Source: Chloroflexota bacterium
GTDB taxonomy: Bacteria; Chloroflexota; Anaerolineae; CG2-30-64-16
Direction of reading: 5' to 3'
DNA length: 64,000 nt
Assembly: GCA_016876015.1 (NCBI GenBank)
Contig: VGOD01000003.1
Span: forward strand, 1 to 64,000
The notes under the pieces are model-generated. The model was not told the DNA's origin. It did no database searches and was given only the letters and a program-made list of their open reading frames with translations. The stretch's first letter is position 1, and every line of letters begins with the position of its first letter. A program made the translations under genes and the position numbers. This document shows positions 46,663 through 55,182 of this stretch, piece after piece.

Positions 46663-47559
46663 ATGCTGCAAACCAACAAGGACAAGCTCGTCAAGATTTC
46701 GGTCATGGGGCACATAGACTCCCCTGTTTTCCCGCCTGTGCCCTGGACCCCACACTTCATCTCGCGCGACGGCAAGCCATCGCTGCTGCCCTATGTCGGC
46801 GGCATCGTCTACAACGTGCGCGTCGGCGACCCGGCGCTTGGCTGGGCCGGCGAGGTGATCGAGCCGGCCGCGAGCATCCGCAACAAGGATCCCCAGGCGC
46901 ATCGTGCGCTCAAAGTCTTCTCATCCATCGGCAACCAGGCCGTGGTGATGACCGGCCGCGCGAGGGGCGCCAAAGGCACAGTGACCGGCAAGAGCGGGCG
47001 CTTTGCCGACCATGTAATCATTGACTTCCCACCTGAAACCCTCGACAACCTGGGGCTGGGCGACTCTATCCTGGTGCGGGCGTGCGGCCTCGGCCTGGCG
47101 ATAGACGGCTTTCCGGGCCTGCGCGTCAAGAACCTGAGCCCTGAGCTGTTGGAGCAGATGGGCGTCACAGCCCAAAACGGCCGGCTGCAAGTTCCGGTGG
47201 TCGCGACCCTGCCGCCAGAGATGATGGGCGCGGGCGCGGGCCTCGACAGCGACGGCGGCGCATTGCAGATCCAAACCGGCGCGCCAGGCGCGCTGGAGCA
47301 ATACGGCCTGACCGGCCTGCGCCTGGGGGATGTGATCGCCATCCACGACTACGAGGCCTTCCAGGCGCCCGGCTTGATGCGGGGCGCGATGAGCATCGGC
47401 GTGGTCTGCCACTGCGACAGCATGAGGGCCGGCTTCGGTCCAGGCATGACGGTCATCCTGTCCGCCAGACAAGACCGCAGCGCGGCGAACGTCATCGAGC
47501 CGGTGCGCGACCTGAACGCCAATATCGCGCGCATCTTGAAGATCGGCGCGTATCGCTGA
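46663..47559 (+). CDS. DUF4438-like protein, second of a tandem pair
   Basis: This 298-residue paralogue of the preceding gene shares TNKDKLVKISV, GGIVYNVRVGDPALGW, VIEPAASIRN, SIGNQAVVMTG, RLGDVIAIHDYEAF and GFGPGMTVILSA. The first copy has DHIEPGVSI where this has GEVIEPAASI, and YGRGLRQG where this has APGLMRG, so some candidate site residues differ and the two may be non-equivalent subunits. ATG 46663 has GAGGGAAAC upstream. A 52-base hairpin segment separates it from the transaminase genes. Confidence 0.72.
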   Translation: MLQTNKDKLVKISVMGHIDSPVFPPVPWTPHFISRDGKPSLLPYVGGIVYNVRVGDPALGWAGEVIEPAASIRNKDPQAHRALKVFSSIGNQAVVMTGRARGAKGTVTGKSGRFADHVIIDFPPETLDNLGLGDSILVRACGLGLAIDGFPGLRVKNLSPELLEQMGVTAQNGRLQVPVVATLPPEMMGAGAGLDSDGGALQIQTGAPGALEQYGLTGLRLGDVIAIHDYEAFQAPGLMRGAMSIGVVCHCDSMRAGFGPGMTVILSARQDRSAANVIEPVRDLNANIARILKIGAYR

Positions 47560-47579
47560 GAAGAACGCATCTGGCGATT

Positions 47580-47631
47580 GGGGATCTGTGACCCCGCCAT
47601 CTACCGGTCAAAGTGGCGGTCGCAAACCGCC
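47580..47631. repeat. Two-hairpin repeat relative inside the island operon
   Basis: GGGGATC-TGT-GACCCC and GGCGGT-CGCAA-ACCGCC reproduce the two-stem layout of the repeats at 91-180 and 633-720. It lies between the second DUF4438-like gene and the first transaminase-like gene and could attenuate the operon or process its mRNA. Confidence 0.6.
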
Positions 47632-47642
47632 TGGGAGCCGAT

Positions 47643-48899
47643 ATGACACTTCGTGCTGCAACCCTGAATAGCCCTACCGCGGCGGCCGTCGCAGAACGGG
47701 CCGCGGCCTGGGGACCGCTGGATGCCGGCTCCGGCTGGCCGCGTTGCATCGCCCACGAGGGCCAGCTCGATCTGAGCGCCGACTATGGCGACACAACCTT
47801 GCCGGAAGCGGTCGTCAAAACCGTCGAGGACTCGCTGCTGCGGGGCGAGACGCACTACACCGATCGCCCGGGCCTGCCAGCCCTGCGCGAAGCAGTGGCG
47901 CGCAAGCTGGCGGCCGATCTGCACATCCACGTGGACTGGCGGAACGAGGTCGTGATCAGTTGCGGCGAGCAAGAAGGAGTGTTCCTGGCCCTGCAGGTGC
48001 TGATCCGGCCTGGCGACGAAGTGCTGGCGCCCGATCCCCGGCCCGAATGGTTGGACGAGTCGGTCCGGCTGGCCCGCGGCGTGCTGACAGCCGCGCCGCT
48101 TCTGCCGAAGGATGGCTTCGAGCTGAAGGCGGAGCAGATCGCGGCCCGCCTGACAGACCGGAGCCGCGTGCTGGTGCTGGTGCAGCCCTCGAACCCAACC
48201 GGCGCGGCGATCTCGGCCGGCGAGCTCGGTCGCATCGCGGCCCTCGCGGCCGACCGCAACCTAACGATCATCGCGGATGAGGCGCTGGACGAATCATTTG
48301 CCGGCCAGGCGCGCCATACCAGCATCGCCTCCTTGCCAGAGGCCGCTGGCCGGACGATCGTCGTCGGCAGTTTCTCGAAGTTCTTCGGTCTGGCGAGTTG
48401 GCGGGTCGGCTACTTCGCCGGCCCAAAGGACGCAGTCACGACCATCCGCGACATGAAGCAGGCCATGACGATCTGCACCAGCGCGATGGCGCAATACGCC
48501 GCGCTGGCCATGCTGACGCAGGTCAACGATTGGCTGACGGCGCGGCGGAACGCCCTGGACCAGGCGCGCGAGATCGTGCTGGCCGCACTGGATGCGTTGG
48601 GGCTGCCGCATCCTGCACGCGGGGGGCTGGCCGACGGCCGGCAGGCATCGCCCTACGTCTTCGCGGACGTCCGGCCTCTAAGAGCCGTCTCGGCCCTCAC
48701 CGGCGGTTCCTCGGTGGCGTTCGCCGACTGGCTGCGCACCGAGGCAGAGGTCACGGTCGCCCCCGGCAGCCGCTTCGGTCTTGGAGGCGAAGGATTCGTT
48801 CGCATCTCCCTCTGGCCGCCGCTGTCGGATCTGGAGCAGGCGATGCGCAGGCTGCGATGGGCAGCAGCACGCGCCCAGGCCATGGGAGGCGTCCGATGA
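47643..48899 (+). CDS. Class I/II aminotransferase-like protein
   Basis: This 418-residue PLP-dependent fold-type I protein has the PLP-binding Lys in GSFSKFFGLASWRVGY, QPSNPTG, and the phosphate-binding Arg in WRVGY. The usual Asp-x-x-Tyr pair at the cofactor ring reads DEALDE, so the Tyr that bonds the PLP phenol is absent. The C-terminal Arg is in FVRISLW. It probably transaminates or deaminates an amino acid. ATG 47643 has GGGAG 6 bases upstream. Its stop overlaps the next gene as ATGA. Confidence 0.87.
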   Translation: MTLRAATLNSPTAAAVAERAAAWGPLDAGSGWPRCIAHEGQLDLSADYGDTTLPEAVVKTVEDSLLRGETHYTDRPGLPALREAVARKLAADLHIHVDWRNEVVISCGEQEGVFLALQVLIRPGDEVLAPDPRPEWLDESVRLARGVLTAAPLLPKDGFELKAEQIAARLTDRSRVLVLVQPSNPTGAAISAGELGRIAALAADRNLTIIADEALDESFAGQARHTSIASLPEAAGRTIVVGSFSKFFGLASWRVGYFAGPKDAVTTIRDMKQAMTICTSAMAQYAALAMLTQVNDWLTARRNALDQAREIVLAALDALGLPHPARGGLADGRQASPYVFADVRPLRAVSALTGGSSVAFADWLRTEAEVTVAPGSRFGLGGEGFVRISLWPPLSDLEQAMRRLRWAAARAQAMGGVR

Positions 48900-50080
48900 T
48901 GATGCACACCCGAAGAGTAAGCGAAGACGGAACCGCCTTGCGCTACCGGATGATGGAAATGGCCAAGGGCATAAAGGATCTCATCGCCCTGGGCCGCGGT
49001 GATCCTGACCTCGACACGCCGCCGCACATCGTAGCCGCGGCCATTGACGCCATGCGCCGCGGCGAAGCCCTGCACATGCCGCCGCCAGAGGGCCTCTTCG
49101 AGCTTCGCCACGCCATCGCAGACAAGCTGCGCCGCGAAAACGACCTGCTGGTGGATCCCCATACCGAGGTGCTGGTCACCACCGGCGGCCAGGAGGGGTT
49201 GTTCCTGCTCGTCCAGGCATTGGTCAATCCCGGCGATGAAATCCTGATGCCCGACCCCCGCTACACCTCCTATGATCAGGCGATCAACATGGCCGGCGGG
49301 GTGATGGTCTCGGTGCCGACCTACGAGGAGGATGGCTTCGACCTGCGGCCGGAGGAAGTCGAGCGTCGGATCACCCCCCGGAGCAAGCTGCTGCTGCTCA
49401 TTTCGCCGGGCAACCCCACTTCGGGCGTCATCTCGTCGGCGAACAAGCGGCGTCTGGCGGAGATCGCACAAGAGCGCAACCTGCTGGTGATCTCCGACGA
49501 GATCTATGAACGGTTCATCTATGACGATGCGGAGGCGCTGAGCATGGCCGCGCTGCCCGGCATGAGGGAACGCACGATCACACTCAACGGCGTCTCCAAG
49601 ACCTACGCCATGACAGGCTTTCGGGTGGGCTACCTGGCGGCCCCTGCACCGGTGATCGCCGCCGTGCGCCAGCTCAAGATCACGAACAGCCGGGCCACCT
49701 CGGCCATCTCGCAGTGGGCCGCGCACGCCGCGCTGAGCGGGCCGCAGGAGTGCGTGGAAGAAATGCGCCAGATCTACGATGAGCGCCGCCGCGTGATGAT
49801 GGCCGGGCTGGACGAAATGGGCTTCGTCTACTGCCGGCCGAAGGGCGCGTTCTACTGCTTCCCCAACGCGGCCAGCGTCGGCATCAGCGCGGCCGAGCTG
49901 TGCTACCTGTTCCTTGAAGAGGGGCACGTCTTGATCTTCCCAGGCAACGCCTTCGGCGAAAAGTGGGGCGATCACCTGCGCATCTCGCTGTTGGCGCCGA
50001 AGGAGCGGCTGCGCGAAGCTGTCGAGCGAATGCAGCGCACCATCGCGAAGCACAACCTGGGCCGGCCGCGACCGGCATAG
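48896..50080 (+). CDS. Class I aminotransferase
   Basis: This 394-residue fold-type I PLP enzyme has all canonical residues: TTGGQEG, SPGNPTSG, SDEIYERF, SKTYAMTGFRVGYL (PLP Lys and phosphate Arg) and LRISL near the end. It resembles AspC/PatA-type amino acid aminotransferases. The start ATG 48896 overlaps the previous stop. The track's earlier start (48398) runs inside that gene in another frame. It forms the core of the island operon with its upstream neighbour and the Ldh_2-type dehydrogenase. Confidence 0.93.
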   Translation: MMMHTRRVSEDGTALRYRMMEMAKGIKDLIALGRGDPDLDTPPHIVAAAIDAMRRGEALHMPPPEGLFELRHAIADKLRRENDLLVDPHTEVLVTTGGQEGLFLLVQALVNPGDEILMPDPRYTSYDQAINMAGGVMVSVPTYEEDGFDLRPEEVERRITPRSKLLLLISPGNPTSGVISSANKRRLAEIAQERNLLVISDEIYERFIYDDAEALSMAALPGMRERTITLNGVSKTYAMTGFRVGYLAAPAPVIAAVRQLKITNSRATSAISQWAAHAALSGPQECVEEMRQIYDERRRVMMAGLDEMGFVYCRPKGAFYCFPNAASVGISAAELCYLFLEEGHVLIFPGNAFGEKWGDHLRISLLAPKERLREAVERMQRTIAKHNLGRPRPA

Positions 50081-50099
50081 CATGACTTTGGGGGACACC

Positions 50100-51197
50100 A
50101 TGTCGGCGGCGGAGTATCACACCCACTATACCACCGAGCAAATCCCGTTGGTTAGGGTACCCTATGGGCCGCTGCGCGAGCTGATCCGCCAACTGATGCG
50201 GCGAACGCCCCTGTCGCCAGAGGACGCTGACATCATCGCCGACGCGCTGGTGTTCAGCGAGCTGACCAACCTGCAGGGCCAGGGCCAGGGGAGCCGGCGA
50301 GCGCCGTTCTATGTGCAGCGCGCAGTCCAGGGGCAGCTCAACACGCGGACGCAATTCGAGATCGTCAAGGAATCGCCCGCGCTGGCGCTGGTGGACGCGC
50401 ACAACGGCTCTGGCACCGTCATCGCGGTGCGCGCCATGCACCTGGCAGTGGATAAAGCCAGGCAATGCGGTGTGGGCGCGGTGATGGTGCGTCACAGCAC
50501 GCATTTCGGTTCGGCCAGCATCTCGGCCATGCAGGCTTTGCCGCACGGCTGCATCGGCGTCAGCTTGACCAACGCCGGCCCCGAGATGGCGCCCTGGGGC
50601 GGCATTGACCCGGTGCTCGGAACTAACCCATGGGGGGTCGCGATCCCGACCGGGGACAGCGAAGACGATATGCCGATCATCCTCGACATGGCCATCACCA
50701 TGGCTGGCAAGGGGATGATGCGCTGGCTGCTGCGCGATGGCCGCAAGATGCCGGCCACGTGGGCCATCACCCGCGACGGCCGCGCAACCGACGACCCCGC
50801 CGAGGCGCTGGACGGCACGCTGCTGCCCATCGGCGAGTACAAGGGCTATGGGTTGAGCCTGATCACTGATGTGCTGACGGGCGTGCTGAGCGGCTCTGGA
50901 TACGGGATAGTTCCCTTTCGTGACCAGGCGCGGCAGGACGTTGGACACCAGTTCATCGCCTACGACATCGGCTGGTTCATGGATCGCACCGAGTTCTACC
51001 GGCGCATGGCCGATTTCATCGCCATGGTCAAGGGCAGTCGCGTGCGGCCCGGCTTCGGCGAGATCCTGCTGCCGGGCGAGCTGGAGTGGCGGCGGATGCA
51101 GGAGAAGAAACGCAACGGCGTGCCGCTCGACCCTGACGCCTTCGATGCACTGCGCAAGCTCTCGGCGGAGCTTGGCGTGCCCTGGCCGTTTGCCTGA
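50100..51197 (+). CDS. Ldh_2-type (malate/L-lactate/ureidoglycolate) dehydrogenase
   Basis: This 365-residue NAD(P)-dependent oxidoreductase belongs to the Ldh_2 family (PF02615), which includes malate, L-sulfolactate, ureidoglycolate and piperideine-2-carboxylate enzymes. The catalytic-His segment is RHSTHFGSA; GTNPWGVAIPT, ILDMAIT and GEYKGYGLSL are family blocks. ATG 50100 has GGGGGA upstream and is favoured over ATG 50082, which has none. It would interconvert the 2-keto acid made by the aminotransferases and a hydroxy or imino acid. A short gap and an operator-like palindrome separate it from the ABC genes. Confidence 0.88.
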   Translation: MSAAEYHTHYTTEQIPLVRVPYGPLRELIRQLMRRTPLSPEDADIIADALVFSELTNLQGQGQGSRRAPFYVQRAVQGQLNTRTQFEIVKESPALALVDAHNGSGTVIAVRAMHLAVDKARQCGVGAVMVRHSTHFGSASISAMQALPHGCIGVSLTNAGPEMAPWGGIDPVLGTNPWGVAIPTGDSEDDMPIILDMAITMAGKGMMRWLLRDGRKMPATWAITRDGRATDDPAEALDGTLLPIGEYKGYGLSLITDVLTGVLSGSGYGIVPFRDQARQDVGHQFIAYDIGWFMDRTEFYRRMADFIAMVKGSRVRPGFGEILLPGELEWRRMQEKKRNGVPLDPDAFDALRKLSAELGVPWPFA

Positions 51198-51219
51198 TGG
51201 CGCGCCGCGCAAGAATCCA

Positions 51220-51283
51220 CGATTGCCGATTGTCGACCATCGGCAATCGCGGAGTTGCCCAACCCCATCGGGTATGCTATACT
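51220..51283 (+). promoter_or_regulatory. Promoter and palindromic operator of the ABC transporter genes
   Basis: TTGCCC (51255) and TATACT (51278) are 17 bases apart. Just upstream, 51220-51249 is a near-perfect palindrome with arms GATTGCCGAT and ATCGGCAATC around a GTCGAC core. It includes ATTGTCGACCAT, a close match to the GntR site. Confidence 0.6.
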
Positions 51284-51365
51284 CTGGCTGGTGGTTCCCG
51301 CGTCCGGCGCAGATGGACGACTGCTCTGCGGCCTCTTCACCTGCCAGGGGAGTTCAACCGAAACC

Positions 51366-52286
51366 ATGATCACCTATATCATCCGGCGCATCCTAGTCAG
51401 CATTCCGATCCTGTTCCTGGTGGTGTCGCTGGTTTTCTTCGCCTTTCAGATCATCCCGGGCGACCCGGCGCGCATGTACGCCGGCGAGCAGGCCTCGTTG
51501 GAGATGGTGGAGCAGGCGCGCAAGGATCTGGAGCTCGATCGGCCTATGTGGGAGCAGTACGCCTCCTACCTGGGCCGGCTGAGCCGCGGGGATCTGGGCA
51601 AGAGTTACATCACACGGCGGCCGGTCGCTTTGGAGGTGGGCAACAGGTTCTGGAACACGGTGAAGCTGGCCCTGGCCGCGACCCTTCTCTCTACCTTGCT
51701 CGGGATTTCCATGGGCACGGTGTCGGCGGCCAGGCGCGAGGGACGCTGGGACTACTTGCTGACGGTGCTGACCCTGATGGGGATCTCGATGCCGATCTTC
51801 TGGCTGGCGCTGCTGGCCATGTACTTTTTCAGCGTTCAACTCAAGGTGCTCCCCACGACCGGCAACGATACGTGGCGGCACTACATCATGCCGACGGCGA
51901 CCCTCTCGGTATACTCCACAGCTTTCGTGACACGCATGACACGTTCGACGGTGCTGGAAGCCATGAGCGAGGATCACGTGCGAACCGCGCGCGCGAAAGG
52001 ACTACGCGAGTATATGGTGATGACTCGCCACGTGCTGCGCAACGCCTTGATCCCGATCGTCACTGTCGTGGGTTTGCAGTTCGGCTATATGCTTGGCGGC
52101 GCGGTGGTAACAGAGACGATCTTCGCGTGGCCGGGCATGGGGCGGCTGCTGATCTTCGGCGTCTCCCAGCGCGATATCCCGCTGGTGCAGGGCACGCTGG
52201 TGATCTTCGCGGCTGCGTTCGTATTCGTCAACCTGGCGGTTGATGTGATCTATGCGTTTATTGACCCTCGCATCCGTTATGCGTAG
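51366..52286 (+). CDS. Peptide-type ABC transporter permease (DppB/OppB family)
   Basis: This 306-residue inner-membrane permease has the family start IIRRILVSIPILFLVVSLVFF, an FQIIPGDPA segment, six predicted membrane helices and the EAA loop near AMSEDHVRTARAKGL, which contacts the ATPase. ATG 51366 replaces the track's 51255 because family similarity starts exactly there. It works with the permease encoded 12 bases downstream. No ATPase genes (DppD/DppF) are in the window. The likely cargo is a short peptide or a similar small compound. Confidence 0.93.
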   Translation: MITYIIRRILVSIPILFLVVSLVFFAFQIIPGDPARMYAGEQASLEMVEQARKDLELDRPMWEQYASYLGRLSRGDLGKSYITRRPVALEVGNRFWNTVKLALAATLLSTLLGISMGTVSAARREGRWDYLLTVLTLMGISMPIFWLALLAMYFFSVQLKVLPTTGNDTWRHYIMPTATLSVYSTAFVTRMTRSTVLEAMSEDHVRTARAKGLREYMVMTRHVLRNALIPIVTVVGLQFGYMLGGAVVTETIFAWPGMGRLLIFGVSQRDIPLVQGTLVIFAAAFVFVNLAVDVIYAFIDPRIRYA

Positions 52287-52298
52287 GATAGGCGATCC

Positions 52299-53147
52299 AT
52301 GAGACCGCAAAACGTTTGGAACATCGTCTTCCGTTTTGCGCGGCGCCACCGGCTGGCAGCCGTCGGCGGCGCTATCGCGGTCGTCTTTCTGCTCTTGGCG
52401 CTGCTGGCGCCCTGGCTGGCGCCCCATGATCCGAGCAAGATCGCCATGGGGAACGCGCTGCGGCCGCCGGGCAGCGAGTTCCCATTGGGCACCGATCACC
52501 TCGGTCGCGATCTGCTGAGTCGGATCATCTATGGCGCGCGCATCTCGCTGAGCATCTCCTGCGCTGCCGTGGCCATCAGCATGTCCATCGGCGTCTTCCT
52601 GGGCCTCCTGGCAGGCTGGAGTCGCCGGCTGGATATGCCGATCATGCGCATGATGGATGTCCTGCTCTGCTTCCCCGGCATCATCACCGCGCTGACGATC
52701 ATCGCCGTTCTGGGCATCGGCAGCATCAATATCGTAATCGCCATTGCCATCGCCCAGGTGCCGCAGTTCGCACGGGTGGCGCGCAGCCTGACCCTCTCGG
52801 TCAAGGAGAACGCCTATGTCGAGGCCGCCGTCTCCATCGGCGCCAAAGCCCAGCGGATCTTGGGCCGCCACATCCTGCCCAATATCTTTGCGCCGCTGCT
52901 GGTGCAGTTGACCCTGCTGATCCCGGCGGGCATCATGACGATCGCCTCCCTCAGCTTTCTGGGTCTGGGAGTGAGGCCGCCAACGGCCGAATGGGGTTCG
53001 ATGTTGCAGGGCAGCCTGCAATGGGCGCGCCTGGCGCCGCACGTGATGATCTTCCCGGGCCTGGCGCTGATGCTGGTTGTATTCGCGTTCAACACACTCG
53101 GCGATGGTTTGCGCGCGGCCTTGGATCCACGCCTACGCAGCAAGTGA
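52299..53147 (+). CDS. Peptide-type ABC transporter permease (DppC/OppC family)
   Basis: This 282-residue permease has the DppC signature: an N-terminal helix before HDPSKI, GTDHLGRDLLSRIIYGARISL, six helices and the EAA loop around VKENAYVEAAVSIGAKAQRIL. It pairs with the DppB-type permease immediately upstream. The binding-protein gene follows after about 110 bases with its own strong ribosome-binding site. Confidence 0.93.
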   Translation: MRPQNVWNIVFRFARRHRLAAVGGAIAVVFLLLALLAPWLAPHDPSKIAMGNALRPPGSEFPLGTDHLGRDLLSRIIYGARISLSISCAAVAISMSIGVFLGLLAGWSRRLDMPIMRMMDVLLCFPGIITALTIIAVLGIGSINIVIAIAIAQVPQFARVARSLTLSVKENAYVEAAVSIGAKAQRILGRHILPNIFAPLLVQLTLLIPAGIMTIASLSFLGLGVRPPTAEWGSMLQGSLQWARLAPHVMIFPGLALMLVVFAFNTLGDGLRAALDPRLRSK

Positions 53148-53256
53148 GGCCACGCGCCAGAAAGGAGGCGGTGAAGGGACAATTGTGGATTCGCACTGCA
53201 TCACAGAGTATGCCAACCAGTCTGAATCAGCAAGAATCAACAAGAAGGAGGAACCC

Positions 53257-54939
53257 ATGAAGACCTACCGCGTCCTGGTAGGAATGCTGCTGGTAGCAAC
53301 GCTGATCCTGTCGGCGTGCGCCCAGCCAACCCCTGCGCCGGCGCCCAAGGCCCCGGCCGCCCCAGCGGCCCCGGCGGCCACCGCTGCACCGGCAGCCACC
53401 ACTGCGCCGGCCGCGCCCAAACCCGCCGAACCCAAGATGGGCGGCAACCTGACGATCGCCATCGCAGGGCTGACCACGCTCGATGTCAAGAGCGTGAACC
53501 AGGGGCTCGTAAACGCCGTGATCCAGAGCGTCTACGAAACCCTGACCGACCGCGGCCCTGACGGCAAGATCATTGATACGCTCATCAAGGAACGGCAGAT
53601 TTCCGCGGACGGCCTGGTGCACACCTGGAAGCTCCGCGAAGGCGTGAAATTCCATGACGGCGCGGATTTCAATGCTGCGGCAGTCAAGTGGAACCTCGAT
53701 CAGAAGTATACCGACAAGTACTACAGCAGCGTCACCAACCAGATCCCACTGGACAAGACCGAAGTAGTTGATCCGATGACCGTCAAGGTCACGCTGAAGG
53801 GTCCCTGTCCGCAGCTCTACTCGGTGCTGGCAGTCAAGTCGTTCGCCATGTACAGCCCCGCCTTCTTCGAGAAGGTGGGCAAGGATGCCATGAAGACCCA
53901 GGCTTCTGGCACGGGCCCCTTCATGGTAGAGTCGTACACGCCGAACGAGTCTCTCAAGCTGAAGAAGAACCCGAACTACTGGCAGAAGGGCAAGCCCTAC
54001 GTTGACACCCTCACCTACAAGATCGTGCCGGACCCCAATGCCCGCGCGACGATGCTGGAGGCGGGCGAGGTGGACATCGCCGATGGCCTGTCGTTCCAGG
54101 ACGCCGAACGGCTGAAGAGCAACGCCAACGTCCAGGTGATCACCCAGCCGCAGTCCCGCCAGTACTACGTCAGCCTGACGGTGACCCACCCGCCGCTGGA
54201 CAACGTCAATGTTCGCAAGGCGATCAACCTGGCAGTTGATCGCGAGGCGATCGTCAAGAACATCTTCCGCGGCTATGCACGCGTCGCGCAGACCTTCCTG
54301 GCCAACGATGCGGTGGAGCCGGTGGTGAACACGGGTCCCTATCCCTACAATCCTGCCCAGGCCAAAGAGCTGCTCGACAAGGAGGGCTGGAAGCCCGGTT
54401 CAGATGGCATCCGCGTGAAGGACGGCAAGAGATTGGTGTTGCAGTTGCGCACCACCAAGACCGATGCGGACCGCTGGGCCATCACCGAGCTGGTGCAGGG
54501 CAGCCTGAAAGAAATCGGCATCGAGGTCAACGTCAACGTTGACGACAACGCCGTCTTCCTGGCGCAGGTGAACAAGCCGATCGCCGAGGCGCCGCCCTAC
54601 GACATGCTGGTCCTCACCTGGGGCACCTTCACCGGCGACGCCGCCTATCCGATCGGTTCCGGCTATAGTTGCAAGGCGTTCCCCCCTGTCGCCTACAATT
54701 ACTCTCACCTGTGCGATAAGGACCTGGAGAAACTGATTGACGATGCTGCCCTGGCTCCCACCATGGAAAAGCGTAACGAAATCTACACCCAGGTGATGAA
54801 GAAGATGTTCGATCTGTATCCGGTTCTGAACCTGGTGAACTCGACCGGCGTGTCGGTCAGCCGCAAATACGTGCGCGGCATCTACATTGACCCCGGGCTT
54901 GGTCAGTGGCCTGCGAAGTGGGTGTGGCTCGATAAGTAG
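53257..54939 (+). CDS. Peptide-type ABC transporter substrate-binding lipoprotein
   Basis: This 560-residue SBP_bac_5 family protein has a lipoprotein signal (LVATLILSACAQP) and an Ala/Pro-rich tether (residues ~25-60). Periplasmic-binding-protein signatures are REGVKFHDGADF, GTGPFMVESY, NVRKAINLAVDREAIVKNIF and GDAAYPIGSGYSC. It captures the substrate outside the membrane for the permeases encoded upstream. AAGGAGGAAC precedes ATG 53257. The Ala/Pro tether is typical of Chloroflexota lipoproteins. Confidence 0.95.
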   Translation: MKTYRVLVGMLLVATLILSACAQPTPAPAPKAPAAPAAPAATAAPAATTAPAAPKPAEPKMGGNLTIAIAGLTTLDVKSVNQGLVNAVIQSVYETLTDRGPDGKIIDTLIKERQISADGLVHTWKLREGVKFHDGADFNAAAVKWNLDQKYTDKYYSSVTNQIPLDKTEVVDPMTVKVTLKGPCPQLYSVLAVKSFAMYSPAFFEKVGKDAMKTQASGTGPFMVESYTPNESLKLKKNPNYWQKGKPYVDTLTYKIVPDPNARATMLEAGEVDIADGLSFQDAERLKSNANVQVITQPQSRQYYVSLTVTHPPLDNVNVRKAINLAVDREAIVKNIFRGYARVAQTFLANDAVEPVVNTGPYPYNPAQAKELLDKEGWKPGSDGIRVKDGKRLVLQLRTTKTDADRWAITELVQGSLKEIGIEVNVNVDDNAVFLAQVNKPIAEAPPYDMLVLTWGTFTGDAAYPIGSGYSCKAFPPVAYNYSHLCDKDLEKLIDDAALAPTMEKRNEIYTQVMKKMFDLYPVLNLVNSTGVSVSRKYVRGIYIDPGLGQWPAKWVWLDK

Positions 54940-55120
54940 GGCAGTTACCCATGCCCGCCGCGGCGCCAGCCTGTCCTGGCCGACAGGCCAGGACAGGCTG
55001 GCTGCACCATACAGGCCAGGGTGCGAAGCCTCCCCGTGGGACGGCCAGTGAAAACATCCTGGTTTGGAGGCTTCAGCCGGTTACATTGTCTGGCGAGAGT
55101 GGCGCAAGATGGCATCTTGC
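54940..55120. repeat. Dispersed intergenic element, copy E
   Basis: It starts at the stop codon of the binding-protein gene and includes a 17-base-arm hairpin (54965-55002, loop GACA) able to act as a terminator. AAGCCTCCCCGTGGGACGGC, AAACATCCTGGTTTGG and AGCCGGTTACATTGTCTGGC blocks follow. The 3' part after GCGAGAGTGG differs from the other copies, so this one is truncated on that side. Confidence 0.75.
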
Positions 55121-55182
55121 GTTACGTCTTCATCACCCGTCAGGCGCCTGGCGGGCTTCATTCGATCATTCCCGGAGGAATC

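Noticed and set aside
48398-48895. N-terminal extension of the second aminotransferase in the track
   Set aside because: The segment overlaps the preceding aminotransferase gene in another frame, is Arg/Gly-rich, and family similarity begins at ATG 48896.
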